The notes: generated by a model not told the origin, from the letters alone. A DNA stretch of 64,000 nt from Treponema sp. (GCA_017449265.1 JAFSJW010000017.1:21686-85685), one strand, 5' to 3'. Positions 8,301 through 16,817 are shown, numbered from the stretch's first letter. Made by a program: numbers and translations.

Positions 8301-8994
8301 TTCCATGCTTGAAAAGCTGAATATGGAGAAGGAGCTTGTAGGCTGCTATGTTTCAGGTCATCCGCTTGACGACTACAAATCGGCGTACGAAAAGGCATCT
8401 GTCAACTCCTCTACGATATTGCGTGTCGCAAAGCAGGACAAGGCCGAGCGAGAGCTTTATTTCCAGGCGAATAAGCGTCGTGTTCCGCGTGATTTCGGAA
8501 AAGTCTATACTGTCGTAGGTATGATTATCAATATCCGAGAGTATACAACCAAAACCGGGGAAAAAATGGGATTCGGGACTTTGCAGGATTATGACGGCAC
8601 AGTTGATCTCACTTTCTTCAAAAACGAATGGGCGGAGATTAAGGATAAAATCGTTATGAACGGAATATATGCGTTCAGCGGAAAAGTTGATGGCACTCGC
8701 GATACGCCTTCCTTCATTGTGAACAAGATTGAAGACCCAGAGCTTCTTAAGGAAAGAGCCTACACTGAGATTCATATCCAGCTTGAATCAGGATTCAAGA
8801 GCGAGGATGATGTATCAAGGTTGAGGGAATTTTTGCTGAAAGGGGAGGGGCGGTGTTCGTTGTTCTTTCATGTAGATACGGAAACGGCATCTTACATTAT
8901 TCGGGCAAACCAGCAGCTGACGGCAAACCCTACTAAAGATTTTCTTGATGATGTAAAATCATTTCCATTCATAAAGGATGCTTGGGCATCATAA
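5326..8994 (+). CDS. dnaE: DNA polymerase III alpha subunit
   Basis: The replicative polymerase catalytic subunit, 1222 residues. The start is TTG at 5326, chosen because GGAGGA lies 5 nt upstream and no nearer ATG fits. Domains in order: a PHP domain from residue about 20 (HLHVHSDYSLLD, LTDHGNM), the polymerase core with the catalytic aspartates in MPDFDIDMDF at about residue 445-455, the fingers with GFNKSHAAAYS, a helix-hairpin-helix region about 860-960, then an OB-fold (about 1040-1130) and a C-terminal tail. The PHP metal-binding motifs look intact. It lies directly behind the toxin-antitoxin pair and ahead of yggT. Confidence 0.97.
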   Translation: MADIHIFPDAPEGTPKANFVHLHVHSDYSLLDSCAKIDDLIAKAKMLNMPALALTDHGNMFGALNFEHICHANGINPIVGEEFYVAYGSHLEKNSVPYSRKGEDGDRQARYFHLILLCENETGYKNMCWLSSIAYTEGTWYKPRIDFELLEKYHEGLICCSACVAGELPQLLLAGKDDDARELVLKYKNLFGPDHYYIELQDHGLPEQKELNPKLIALARELDVPLVVTNDIHYIEKEDWEAQDCLRCIGFKKVMTEPHQQMGGDLHEWYFKTEEEMRALFPDCPDAYENTIKIANMCNLTIHQYKTQELKGTLPRFDLPKEFQVHSDYTKNQDDYMRNLVEKGLRKRYKEITPEIRQRCEYEMGIILKMGFSGYFLIVWEFINWSKSTYDNLNKRPKPYMPIGPGRGSGAGSLVAYCLEITDIDPFRYKLIFERFLNPERVSMPDFDIDMDFDFRQDIIQHTRDLYGSEKVGHIVTFGTLKPKNCIADVGRTLGIPLSEVAMLKSKVSENLKAKLKNCFEPANEKFPDGGQLAEFRHDPRYEKLFDLAIKLEGCKRNTGLHASGMVIGLTELPNWAPVFKDTKEGKVGVQYTMDIIEPCGLVKFDYLGLKTLSLIRYAETIVNKHKKPDEPLLDCSKVSETDKKTFELFKRGDSVAVFQFESPGMQKILRQFQPEKLEDLVALNALYRPGPMDYIPNYIDGKWKPETVHYPDPCLKGILEETYGVMVYQEQVMQVSQKIAGFSLGGADMLRRAMGKKKPEVLMGKKKEFVEGALKQGFTKEHAEEIFEIMIPFAGYGFNKSHAAAYSVLAYRTGWLKANKPAEFMAANLTNEINSADKLPEYIEESKKRGIPVDPPDVNRSDVIFDVVDGHIVFGLKGIKGMGESVSKAIVSERERNGPFKSFMDFVERMVQCADDTGKLYLNKKALEVLIKCGGFDNLDKNRPTLIANYEEAFSYAEKKFKDSNSSQLSLFGDSGISEYEEFKFKEVEDCSMLEKLNMEKELVGCYVSGHPLDDYKSAYEKASVNSSTILRVAKQDKAERELYFQANKRRVPRDFGKVYTVVGMIINIREYTTKTGEKMGFGTLQDYDGTVDLTFFKNEWAEIKDKIVMNGIYAFSGKVDGTRDTPSFIVNKIEDPELLKERAYTEIHIQLESGFKSEDDVSRLREFLLKGEGRCSLFFHVDTETASYIIRANQQLTANPTKDFLDDVKSFPFIKDAWAS

Positions 8995-9019
8995 TGTGGA
9001 GTTTTAAGGAGAAGTAGAT

Positions 9020-9613
9020 ATGATTCAGCCTATTTTCAAACTTTTGTCACTAGTTGTGATAATTTACACTTTCATGTGTTTTATCAGGATATTTTTGTCA
9101 TGGTTTCCTGGCGGATTATACTCACCGTTTGGAAGATTCCTTACGCAGGCGTGTGACCCGTACCTGAACAAATTCCGCTTTCGGTTCTTGAAATTTTCTG
9201 CATTTGATTTTTCTCCTGCAGTGGCTTTATGCGTGCTTTTCGTGCTTTCGTCGATTTTTTCTGGAATCGCAAATAATCAGCACGCCACGCTGGGGCTTAT
9301 ACTTGCTACCCTTGTGACGATGATTTGGGGAATATTCTCTTCCTTGCTAGTCCTTCTTATGGTGATTATTCTTATAAGGCTTTTGGTGCTGATTTTTTCA
9401 AACAGCTCAGGCTCATATGATTCAATCTGGAGTCAGCTTGACAGGTCTTTGTCGCCGCTTATCTTTAAGATTGCCTCCGTTTTCTCAGGAGGAAAGCCTG
9501 TCCCGCTAAAGACTGCGCTTCTTCTGGCTTTCGCCATAATTTTTTTAATCTGGTTTGGCGGAAAAATTCTTATAGGATATTTGGCTACTATTATTTCTTC
9601 GCTTCCTGTATAA
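9020..9613 (+). CDS. YggT-family membrane protein
   Basis: A 197-residue inner-membrane protein with four or five hydrophobic segments. The N-terminal half has the YggT signature: a hydrophobic start, FIRIFLSWFPGG and DPYLNKFR. The C-terminal half repeats a related pattern (LLVLIFSNSSG, SQLDRSLSPLIFK), so it is a tandem two-repeat form of the family. AAGGAG precedes the ATG. YggT proteins are linked to membrane or osmotic functions but the mechanism is not established. recG starts 4 nt after its stop. Confidence 0.85.
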   Translation: MIQPIFKLLSLVVIIYTFMCFIRIFLSWFPGGLYSPFGRFLTQACDPYLNKFRFRFLKFSAFDFSPAVALCVLFVLSSIFSGIANNQHATLGLILATLVTMIWGIFSSLLVLLMVIILIRLLVLIFSNSSGSYDSIWSQLDRSLSPLIFKIASVFSGGKPVPLKTALLLAFAIIFLIWFGGKILIGYLATIISSLPV

Positions 9614-9617
9614 GCTG

Positions 9618-11762
9618 ATGAAAGTTTCTGAGATTACAAGCTCTATTTCAACTCTCCCAGGTGTGGGACCTGCCAAAGCTGCGCTTTTTGCGAATTTGAA
9701 TGTTTTTACTGTGGGAGATTTGTTGCGCTTCTATCCGCGTGATTATGAGGATAGAACGGAGAAAATTACTATTGCCCGCAGTTTTGAGCTTAAGAATGTG
9801 AAAGTTCATACTATAGCTCAGGTCTTGGCGCACGAATGGTTCGGCTACGGGCGAATGAAGACTTTGAAGCTTATAATAACGGATGGCACTGGAGAAGCAG
9901 AGCTTATTGCGTTTAACAGACCGTTTCTTGAGAAATCTTTTCCTGTGGGTTCAATCCTTGCTGTTACTGGAAAATTTGAAATCAAGTACGGGAAGTTTCA
10001 GTCAGCGTCTTTTGATGCAGAAAAAATTGCCGATTCGGGAAATATTGCTGATTTTTTTCATACGACCGTTCCGAACAGCCGCGTCTTCCCTGTTTATCAT
10101 CTTACCGAAGGGCTTACGAGCAAAATAATCAGCAAAGTCGTTGCTTCTGCTTTGGCGCAGTATTCAATCGGGCTTGAGAGCGATGTAGATGAAAATCTTC
10201 TGAGAAAAAAGAATCTTATTTCAAAAAAGGATGCTCTTAGGAAAATACATATTCCGGAAACACTCGCAGAAACTGTTGAGGCTAGAAAGATGCTTGTCTA
10301 CGAGGAACTTTTTGTTTTTCAGACGGCAATCGCAAGACAGATTATTTCCCACAGGGGAAAACTTCCTGATGAAAATAGCTTAAGCGAGGCGAAAAATTAT
10401 TCTGCTGAGGAATTTATGCTATCTCTGTCTCCGCGCCAGAAGCAGCTTTACTCGGGGCTTCCTTTTTCGCTTACGACTGACCAGATGTCGGTCATAACGC
10501 GCATGAATTTTGACATAGATAAAAACTATGAGAGTATAAAAGACTCCGAGTCCGTGCCGTTCGCTATGCGCGCGCTTTTGCAGGGCGATGTTGGAAGCGG
10601 AAAGACGCTCGTTTCGTTTTTCGTGTGCCTCCGTATCATTGATTACGGAAGTCAGTGCGCTCTTATGGCTCCGACGGAACTTTTGGCGCGGCAGCACGCC
10701 GATAATGCGGCAAAACTTCTTGAGCCTCTTGGCGTGAATGTCGCATATCTTACAGGAAACATAAAGGCAAAAGGCAGGGGCGCGCTTCTTTCCGCGCTGA
10801 AAAATGGCGAAATTCAGCTTGTAATAGGAACGCACGCGCTTTTTTCAAAAAATGTCGTCTACAAGGACCTTGCGCTTGCAATAATCGATGAGCAGCACCG
10901 TTTCGGGGTTGTGCAGCGTTCTGCAATTTTGAACAAAGGCAGGCAGAGCGCGGAGCCTTTGACCAGAGAGCCGAATTTGCTTATGATGAGTGCCACCCCA
11001 ATTCCGCAGACGCTTGCTCTTACTGTGTTTGGCGATTTGGATGTGCTTTCGATTCATTCTATGCCTGGTGGACGGAAAAAAATTATAACATATCTTGTTC
11101 GGGGCGGAAATGAGGCAAAGGCGTATGAGGAAGTCCGCAAGGAGCTACACAAAGGGCATCAGGCTTATTTTGTTTATCCGGCTATTGAGCAGAACCTTGA
11201 TTCTGATTCAGATTCTAATGATTTGATTTCAAAGGAGCCTCTGAAATCAGCCGAAGAATCTTTTGAATTTTTGTCGGGGCAAGTTTTCAAAGAGTACAAG
11301 GTGGGACTCGTTCACTCTAGAATCGGTGAGGAGGAGCAAAGGCAGGTTCTTGATGATTTCAGGCTGAATAAAATACAAGTTCTTGTGGCTACGACAGTCG
11401 TTGAAGTTGGCGTTGATGTTCCCAACGCAACATGTATTGTAATCGAGCAAGCGGACAGGTTCGGGCTTGCGGCCTTGCACCAGCTTCGAGGGCGTGTCGG
11501 ACGCGGAAGCGAGCAGTCGTTCTGTTTCTTGATTTACCGTAATTCAATAACTGAGAACGGAATTGAACGAATGAAAGCAATCCGTGAAACTACGGACGGA
11601 TTTAAAATTGCGGAGGAAGATTTACGGCTGCGCGGTCCTGGCGAAATAACCGGAACCGCACAAAGCGGGGAACTTTCTTTTAGAATTGCAGATCCTGTTC
11701 GCGACACTGATATTATGATGGAAGCCCGGAAAGATGCGTTCCGGGCTGTGAGCGAAAATTAG
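9618..11762 (+). CDS. recG: ATP-dependent DNA helicase RecG
   Basis: RecG remodels stalled forks and Holliday junctions. The 714-residue protein has a wedge domain (OB-fold, residues about 60-150), then a superfamily 2 helicase core: motif I GDVGSGKT (about residue 325), motif Ia APTELLARQH, motif II as DEQH (RecG normally has DEQHRFG), motif III MMSATPIPQT, and motif VI QLRGRVGRG. The TRG region follows (GIERMKAIRETTDGFKIAEEDLRLRGPGEITG). No clear ribosome binding site precedes the ATG, so translation probably depends on yggT. Its last 4 bases overlap the convergent sigma-factor gene. A GCCCGGAA/TTCCGGGC hairpin sits in its final codons. Confidence 0.97.
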   Translation: MKVSEITSSISTLPGVGPAKAALFANLNVFTVGDLLRFYPRDYEDRTEKITIARSFELKNVKVHTIAQVLAHEWFGYGRMKTLKLIITDGTGEAELIAFNRPFLEKSFPVGSILAVTGKFEIKYGKFQSASFDAEKIADSGNIADFFHTTVPNSRVFPVYHLTEGLTSKIISKVVASALAQYSIGLESDVDENLLRKKNLISKKDALRKIHIPETLAETVEARKMLVYEELFVFQTAIARQIISHRGKLPDENSLSEAKNYSAEEFMLSLSPRQKQLYSGLPFSLTTDQMSVITRMNFDIDKNYESIKDSESVPFAMRALLQGDVGSGKTLVSFFVCLRIIDYGSQCALMAPTELLARQHADNAAKLLEPLGVNVAYLTGNIKAKGRGALLSALKNGEIQLVIGTHALFSKNVVYKDLALAIIDEQHRFGVVQRSAILNKGRQSAEPLTREPNLLMMSATPIPQTLALTVFGDLDVLSIHSMPGGRKKIITYLVRGGNEAKAYEEVRKELHKGHQAYFVYPAIEQNLDSDSDSNDLISKEPLKSAEESFEFLSGQVFKEYKVGLVHSRIGEEEQRQVLDDFRLNKIQVLVATTVVEVGVDVPNATCIVIEQADRFGLAALHQLRGRVGRGSEQSFCFLIYRNSITENGIERMKAIRETTDGFKIAEEDLRLRGPGEITGTAQSGELSFRIADPVRDTDIMMEARKDAFRAVSEN

Positions 11763-12604
11763 GCTACAAAATCTTCCAGCAGCTTTCTTTTTGAAGGGAG
11801 CTGGAGCGAATGAATTGCAGTTTTCTCGATTTGCCTGACTCTCTCTTTCGTAAGACCATAAGAGGTACCGATTTCTTTGAGCGATTTTGGCTCTTCTCCG
11901 TCAAAGCCGTAACGAAGCCGAAGAACAAGCTCCTCGCGAGGTTTGAGCAATTTGATTGCTTTCCTGACTTCGTTGTGAAGAGATTTTTCCATGAGTTTGT
12001 CCTCTGGGTCGCGGTCATAAGACTCAATCATATCGCCGATTGTGTCGCTGTCGGACTCTTTTTTGTCAATTGGCGTCTCAAGACTTACAGTTCCTTGCGT
12101 GAGGAAAAGCAAATCCTGCACGGTCTTTTCTTCGATTCCTGTAAGCTCCGAGATTTTTGCGAACTGCTCGTATTCTGGCAGCGTGTTGTCAATCAGCTTG
12201 CGGGCTTTCTCAATCTTTGTAAGCTCGTATGCTTTGTTCTGAGGAAGACGGATTGATCTTCCGTGCTCTCCGATTGCTTTCAGAATAGACTGGCGAATCC
12301 ACCAGACGGCATATGAGATGAATTTTATCCCTTTGCTCGGGTCAAAATGGTCTATTGCCGACAAAAGGCCAATGTTTCCTTCGCTGATTAAATCTGTTAT
12401 ATCGAAAACTGTGTTTTTTGGATTCAAATACTCGTTCGCAACTTTGACAACGAAACGCAAATTTGATTTTACGATTTTCTCTGCGGCTTTTTTATCGCCG
12501 TTTTTTGCTTTAATCGCAAGAGCATTCTCTTCTTCTGCTGTCAAAAGCGGAATTTTGTTGACTTCGTTCATGTAAGAAGATAAAACATCAATTTCTTTTC
12601 TCAT
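11759..12604 (-). CDS. Short RpoD-family sigma-70 factor
   Basis: A 281-residue sigma factor lacking region 1.1 and the non-conserved insert of the main sigma. Seen in order: region 1.2 (VLSSYMNEVNKIPLLTAEEENALA), region 2 with core-binding DLISEGNIGLLSAIDHFDPSKGIKFISYAVWWIRQSI, region 3 (KISELTGIEEKTVQDLL) and region 4 with the -35-binding helix-turn-helix (SLKEIGTSYGLTKERVRQIEKTA). Size fits an alternative, group 2-like or RpoH-like sigma. Divergent groES nearby suggests a stress link, which is inference. GAGGG precedes the ATG. The stop overlaps the recG stop. Confidence 0.88.
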   Translation of the reverse strand: MRKEIDVLSSYMNEVNKIPLLTAEEENALAIKAKNGDKKAAEKIVKSNLRFVVKVANEYLNPKNTVFDITDLISEGNIGLLSAIDHFDPSKGIKFISYAVWWIRQSILKAIGEHGRSIRLPQNKAYELTKIEKARKLIDNTLPEYEQFAKISELTGIEEKTVQDLLFLTQGTVSLETPIDKKESDSDTIGDMIESYDRDPEDKLMEKSLHNEVRKAIKLLKPREELVLRLRYGFDGEEPKSLKEIGTSYGLTKERVRQIEKTAIHSLQLPSKRKLLEDFVA

Positions 12605-12739
12605 AATTTTCCCTCACTATGTATATAGCAAGTTTTGTGCCAAGTTTTTTAAATAAGTCAGAACTTGTTCGGAAAAAGTAAAATTTTTAAATACCTCTGC
12701 TTTTCTTACATTCTTAGCGTCTTTTTTTTTTGATTTTTT

Positions 12740-12768
12740 TTGCCTTTTGCGTTTTTTTTTATTATATT
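12740..12768 (+). promoter_or_regulatory. Candidate groES promoter
   Basis: TTGCCT at 12740-12745 and TATATT at 12763-12768 have a 17-nt spacer. The repeated TGACAC elements lie downstream, in the leader. Confidence 0.5.
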
Positions 12769-12788
12769 AATTTTATTGATAAGGAAAT

Positions 12789-12837
12789 TTTGACACATTC
12801 GGAATTTTCTGATACTTAAACTGTGTCATTTTGACAC
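12789..12837 (+). promoter_or_regulatory. Candidate operator: TGACAC half site plus GTGTCA-N3-TGACAC palindrome
   Basis: A half site TTTTGACAC lies at 12788-12796 and a full palindrome GTGTCA TTT TGACAC at 12823-12837, between the candidate promoter and the groES ribosome binding site. The same palindrome with nearly identical flanks precedes murG (39553-39567). Confidence 0.5.
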
Positions 12838-12852
12838 TTTGGAGGCAATTAA

Positions 12853-13125
12853 ATGAAAGTTAAACCACTTGCTGACCGTGTTCTTTTGAAACAGGAAAAG
12901 GCAGAGACAAAAACAGCTTCTGGAATTATTATCCCGGAAACAGCTCAGGAAAAAACGCAGATTGCAAAAGTTGAGGCAGTCGGCCCTGGAACTGAGAAAG
13001 AAAAAATCACTGTGAAAGTCGGTGACAAAATTATGTACGATAAATATGCGGGAACTCAGATAAAGATTGATGGCGAGGATTTCTTGATTGTGAAGAATTC
13101 TGACATCATCGCCGTTATTGAATAG
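12853..13125 (+). CDS. groES: Co-chaperonin GroES
   Basis: A 90-residue GroES, the heptameric lid of the GroEL folding chamber. Seen: the N-terminal VKPLADRVLLKQ, the mobile loop (EKAETKTASGIIIPETAQEKTQ) that contacts GroEL, and the C-terminal strand LIVKNSDIIAVIE. GGAGG precedes the ATG. No groEL follows; a terminator comes directly after, so the two chaperonin genes are separate here. Likely regulated from the promoter and palindromes in its 240-bp upstream region. Confidence 0.97.
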   Translation: MKVKPLADRVLLKQEKAETKTASGIIIPETAQEKTQIAKVEAVGPGTEKEKITVKVGDKIMYDKYAGTQIKIDGEDFLIVKNSDIIAVIE

Positions 13126-13143
13126 GATTTCGTTTTTATCACA

Positions 13144-13208
13144 TAAAAAGCCTGCCCGGAAAGCCGAAGTGTGAAGTACATTTCAGTTTTCGGACAGGCT
13201 TTTTTTTA
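13144..13208. terminator. Bidirectional terminator between groES and guaB
   Basis: The stem AAGCCTGCCCGGAAA (13148-13162) pairs, with two G-T pairs, with TTTTCGGACAGGCTT (13187-13201). T runs follow on the plus strand and, read in reverse, an A run serves guaB. Confidence 0.8.
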
Positions 13209-14714
13209 GCTTTGCAAAGATGTGTTCTTTACGACAACATCGTGAGCTGAACCTTCGCTGATTGTAGTCGCTGAAACCAAAGTGAGCTTTGCTTTTTCCT
13301 GCAGCTCCGGGATTGTGAGCGCGCCGCAGTTGCACATTGTGTGAGCCACTTTCTTTAGCGTAAGTCCAACGCCGTCATGCAAATGGCCTGCGTAAGGAAC
13401 ATACGAGTCAACGCCTTCTTCAAATGCCATTGATTTTTTTCCGCCCAAGTCGTACCGCTGCCAGTTGCGCGCGCGGTTTGAGCCTTCGCCCCAGTATTCT
13501 TTGACATACTGTCCGTTTACCACGAGCTTGTTTGACGGAGATTCGTCGAAGCGCGCGAAGTAGCGTCCGAGCATTACGAAGTCAGCTCCCATTGCGAGCG
13601 CGAGCGTGACATGATAATCATGCACAATTCCGCCGTCAGAGCAAATCGGGATGTAGATGCCAGTTTCTTTGTAGTAGTCATCGCGTGCTTTTGCTACCTC
13701 AATGGTTGCGGTTGCCTGTCCGCGGCCAATTCCTTTCTGCTCGCGCGTAATGCAGATTGAGCCGCCTCCGATTCCAATCTTTACGAAATCGGCCCCAGCG
13801 TCCGCAAGGAATTTGAATCCTTCTGCGTCAACGACATTTCCGGCTCCGACTTTTATATCTTTTCCGAATTTTTCGTGAATATCTTTGAGTGCCTTAGCCT
13901 GCCAGTACGAGTAGCCTTCGCTTGAGTCAAGGACGAATACATCTGCGCCTGCTTTGATGAGAGCCGGGACGCGCTCCATGTAGTCGCGGGTGTTGATTCC
14001 TGCTCCCACAACATAGCGGTGTTTTGCGTCAAGAAGCTCGTTTGGATTTGACTCGTGGGTTGCGTAGTCTTTTCTGAAAATGAGCGATACAAGATTTCCG
14101 TCCTTGTCAACGACAGGAAGCTGATTCACTTTTTTGTCCCAGATTATTTCGTTCGCTTCTGAGAGCGTGATTCCTTCCTGACCTACTGCCATGTCGGAAA
14201 GCGGTGTCATGTACTCGGAAACTTTCGAGTTCGGCTTACAGTGCGTAATCCTGAAATCTTTTGATGTGATGATTCCGACCAGTTTTCCGTGGGCAGAACC
14301 GTCTTCCGTTACGGCGCAAGTTGAGTGACCTGTCTTTTCGCTGAGCGCGATGACTTCTTCCAGAGTTTGGTCAGGACGAACATTTGAGTCCGATGTTACG
14401 AATCCTGCTTTGTAAGTCTTAACGCGCGTAACCATAGCGGCCTGATCTTCAATCGTCTGGCTGCCGTATATGAAACTGATTCCGCCCTCTTTTGCGAGCG
14501 CGATTGCCAGCTTGTCGTCCGAAACAGCCTGCATTACGGCGGAGACCATAGGAATATTCATTGATATAGGAGATTCTTCGCCGGCCTTTTTGTTGAAGCG
14601 GACGAGTGGTGTCCGCAATGATACATTGTCCGGAATGCAGTTTTCGCTTGAGTAGCCCGGAACTAAAAGATATTCGCCAAATGTGTGCGATGGTTCTGAA
14701 AAATAAAATGCCAT
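13206..14714 (-). CDS. guaB: IMP dehydrogenase
   Basis: Converts IMP to XMP with NAD, the committed step to GMP. The 502-residue protein is a TIM barrel interrupted by two CBS domains (residues about 105-230, with TSKDFRI and [19 protein letters not shown]). The catalytic cysteine loop reads [13 protein letters not shown] instead of the common GIGPGSICTTR. This variant, followed by [10 protein letters not shown], also occurs in Tritrichomonas-type and some bacterial IMPDHs. The C-terminal flap and phosphate site ([20 protein letters not shown]) are present. AGGAG precedes the ATG. It is monocistronic, divergent from glnA. Confidence 0.95.
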   Translation of the reverse strand: MAFYFSEPSHTFGEYLLVPGYSSENCIPDNVSLRTPLVRFNKKAGEESPISMNIPMVSAVMQAVSDDKLAIALAKEGGISFIYGSQTIEDQAAMVTRVKTYKAGFVTSDSNVRPDQTLEEVIALSEKTGHSTCAVTEDGSAHGKLVGIITSKDFRITHCKPNSKVSEYMTPLSDMAVGQEGITLSEANEIIWDKKVNQLPVVDKDGNLVSLIFRKDYATHESNPNELLDAKHRYVVGAGINTRDYMERVPALIKAGADVFVLDSSEGYSYWQAKALKDIHEKFGKDIKVGAGNVVDAEGFKFLADAGADFVKIGIGGGSICITREQKGIGRGQATATIEVAKARDDYYKETGIYIPICSDGGIVHDYHVTLALAMGADFVMLGRYFARFDESPSNKLVVNGQYVKEYWGEGSNRARNWQRYDLGGKKSMAFEEGVDSYVPYAGHLHDGVGLTLKKVAHTMCNCGALTIPELQEKAKLTLVSATTISEGSAHDVVVKNTSLQS

Positions 14715-14927
14715 TGCTTTCTCCTTGATATATATTGAATTTTGAAAATTATAATTGTACCATTATTGCATAATTTTCTTTTCGTTTCAATAGATTTTGC
14801 TCAGACAGTTGCTGAAATCAGCTCGGAATTAACTTACTATGAAAAAAAATCTTCAAACAAATTTATTTTTGATGAACTTTGCTCAAAGTTGTGTTATCAT
14901 ATATATCGAGAATTTGGAGATAAAAGA
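14715..14927 (+). other. 213-nt leader region ahead of glnA
   Basis: An in-frame reading extends glutamine synthetase upstream to 14742, but those 62 residues do not resemble the family and the base composition is AT-rich, so I treat this as non-coding leader. It contains small hairpins (AACTTT GCTC AAAGTT near 14878-14893; TCAG ACAGTTG CTGA near 14801-14815). Because an ANTAR regulator sits downstream of glnA, the leader is a natural place for an antitermination signal, but I could not identify the paired-hexaloop ANTAR motif convincingly. Confidence 0.35.
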
Positions 14928-16196
14928 ATGTATACAGAGCAAGAAGCAATCCAGTATGTTAGAGAAAATGATGTTCGTTTTATAAAGCTTTTTTTCACCG
15001 ATTTTTATGGCTCTATAAAATCGATTTCAATTCAGCCGAGCGAGCTTGACCGCGCGTTCGCAAGGGGAATTCCTTTCGACGCAAGCTCCGTGAAAGGATT
15101 CCTCGGTGTGGCAAAGTCGGATTTGTTCATAGTTCCAGACCCGTCTACGCTTGCTGTTCTTCCTTGGAGGCCGCAGTCTGGCAGGGTCGTGCGTTTTTTC
15201 TGCAGCGTGCGCTATCCTGACGGAACGCCTTTTGAAGCTGATATTCGGAAAATGCTTTCCGATTTAGTTCAGCATGCGAAAGAAAAAGGTTTTGATTTTA
15301 CAATCGGAACAAAATGCGAATTTTATCTTTTCAAGTGTGACGAAAGGGGAAATCCCACAAAAGAGCCTTACGACAATGCTGGTTATTGCGATTTGGCTCC
15401 GCGCGACAAAGGTGAGAATGTGAGGCGTGAAATATGCCTTACCCTTGAGCAAATGGGAGTTCATCCTGAGTCAAGCCATCACGAGAAAGGTCCTGGGCAG
15501 AATCAGGTTGATTTCAAATGCTCTGATGTCCTGAATGCCGCTGATAATTTCCAGACATTCAAAGTCGTGGTCAAGACGATTGCGGCTCGTAACGGCTTGT
15601 TCGCAAGTTTTATGCCGAAGCCTCTTCCTGATAAGCCAGGAAACGGACTTCACATAACTATTTCTCTTTATAAGGACGGAAAAAATCTTTTTGCGGGCGA
15701 TGATATGGCTCCTGAGGCAAAAGCATTCCTTGCGGGCATATTGTTCCGTGTCCTTGAGATTGCGCCTTTTACTAACCCTGTGCCTAATTCGTACATGAGG
15801 CTCGGTTCGTTTGAGGCCCCAAAGTACATAAGCTGGAGCCGCCAGAACAGATGCCAGCTCATCCGCATTCCTGACTCGGATGAAACTTCCGCGCACATGG
15901 AGTTCCGTGCTTCGGATCCTGCCGGAAATCCGTATGTCGATTTGTATCTTCTTCTTGCCGCCGGACTTGAGGGAATCGAAAAGAATTATGGTCTTCCTGA
16001 TTCTACCGATATTGACTTGTTCAATGCGGATCCAGAGGACACAAGATTTATGATACGGCTTCCTATGTCATTGAACGAAGCGAAAAAATATTGCGACAAG
16101 GGCGACTTTATTTACAAAGTGTTCCCTAAGCCGATTATTGATTTTTTAGCTGGCTCTGATATTGACAGCTTTGGCGCGGATATTGGGGAAGCCTGA
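14928..16196 (+). CDS. glnA: Glutamine synthetase, type I
   Basis: Makes glutamine from glutamate, ammonia and ATP. The start is the ATG at 14928 (MYTEQEAIQYV), with GGAGA 8 nt upstream, giving 422 residues, close to short clostridial GlnA. Seen: the N-terminal beta-grasp (FIKLFFTDFYGSIKSISI), the metal ligands in TIGTKCEFYLF and ESSHHEKGPGQNQVDFK, and the ATP/glutamate site NGLHITISLY. PNSYMRLGSFEAPKYISWS is near the C-terminus. The tyrosine adenylylation loop of enterobacterial GlnA is not evident, so regulation is probably through transcription or feedback. The ANTAR regulator gene follows 49 nt later. Confidence 0.95.
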   Translation: MYTEQEAIQYVRENDVRFIKLFFTDFYGSIKSISIQPSELDRAFARGIPFDASSVKGFLGVAKSDLFIVPDPSTLAVLPWRPQSGRVVRFFCSVRYPDGTPFEADIRKMLSDLVQHAKEKGFDFTIGTKCEFYLFKCDERGNPTKEPYDNAGYCDLAPRDKGENVRREICLTLEQMGVHPESSHHEKGPGQNQVDFKCSDVLNAADNFQTFKVVVKTIAARNGLFASFMPKPLPDKPGNGLHITISLYKDGKNLFAGDDMAPEAKAFLAGILFRVLEIAPFTNPVPNSYMRLGSFEAPKYISWSRQNRCQLIRIPDSDETSAHMEFRASDPAGNPYVDLYLLLAAGLEGIEKNYGLPDSTDIDLFNADPEDTRFMIRLPMSLNEAKKYCDKGDFIYKVFPKPIIDFLAGSDIDSFGADIGEA

Positions 16197-16245
16197 TGTT
16201 TCCTGAACGACGGGTTGTAGTCCCGGGCTATTTGGGGTTGTTTTT

Positions 16246-16815
16246 ATGGAAAGCGTTCTGATTGTCTCAAACACAAGCTCTACTATGGAAATTATCTCAG
16301 GTCTTCTTGTCTCTCAGGTTTTCAGCAGGATTGTTACGGCTCGTAGTGGCGTTGAGGCCCGGCGTTTTCTTTTGGAGAGTGAATTCGACCTTGTTATTAT
16401 TGATGCGCCTCTTCCTGACGAAATGGGAGATGATTTCGCTCTTCATGCCGCAGAGTGTTCTTCGTGCGGAGTCATACTTATCGTTGAGAGCGATGGTGTT
16501 GCCGAAATATCAGCTTCCGTTGAAGATTATGGCGTTTTTACCGTGCCTAAGTCCGTGTCGCCTGATGTGTTTTTCAATGTGGTAACGCTTATGAACGCAA
16601 CGAGAATGCGCGTGAAAAAGCTGGAGGACGAGAACAGAAGGCTTCTGAACAAAATCGAGGAGCTGAAATTCGTTGACAGGGCAAAGTGCACGCTCATCCA
16701 AGTTCTGAAAATGACCGAGCAGCAGGCGCATCGCTATATCGAAAAGCAGAGCATGGATTTGCGCCAGCCACGGATTGTGGTTGCAGAGAACATTCTCAAA
16801 ACATACGAGCGTTAG
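16246..16815 (+). CDS. ANTAR-domain regulator with degenerate receiver
   Basis: A 189-residue protein. Residues 1-115 form a receiver fold (ESVLIVSNTSS...DLVIIDAPLPDEMG). The phospho-acceptor-type Asp in VIIDAP and the switch Lys in VPKS remain, but the acidic pair normally after the first strand is replaced by SN, so classical phosphorylation is doubtful. A coiled coil at about 125-145 (VKKLEDENRRLLNKIEELK) links to the C-terminal ANTAR RNA-binding domain (VDRAKCTLIQVLKMTEQQAHRYIEKQSMDLRQPRIVVAENIL). ANTAR proteins bind paired hairpins and prevent termination. A linked glnA-ANTAR gene pair is known in clostridia. It ends 2 nt before the convergent metA stop. Confidence 0.85.
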   Translation: MESVLIVSNTSSTMEIISGLLVSQVFSRIVTARSGVEARRFLLESEFDLVIIDAPLPDEMGDDFALHAAECSSCGVILIVESDGVAEISASVEDYGVFTVPKSVSPDVFFNVVTLMNATRMRVKKLEDENRRLLNKIEELKFVDRAKCTLIQVLKMTEQQAHRYIEKQSMDLRQPRIVVAENILKTYER

Positions 16816-16817
16816 CC

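Noticed and set aside
14742..14780. Sigma-54 promoter ahead of glnA (TTGTACcattaTTGCAT)
   Set aside because: The essential GG of the -24 element is missing.
14795..14900. ANTAR-type paired hexaloop RNA motif in the glnA leader
   Set aside because: The best candidates have 7-nt and 4-nt loops (TCAG-ACAGTTG-CTGA and AACTTT-GCTC-AAAGTT), not two hexaloops with A1 and G4. I could not support the motif by eye.
14742..14927. N-terminal extension of glutamine synthetase starting at 14742
   Set aside because: The extra 62 residues are AT-codon-rich and unlike the family, and a good ribosome binding site lies before the ATG at 14928.
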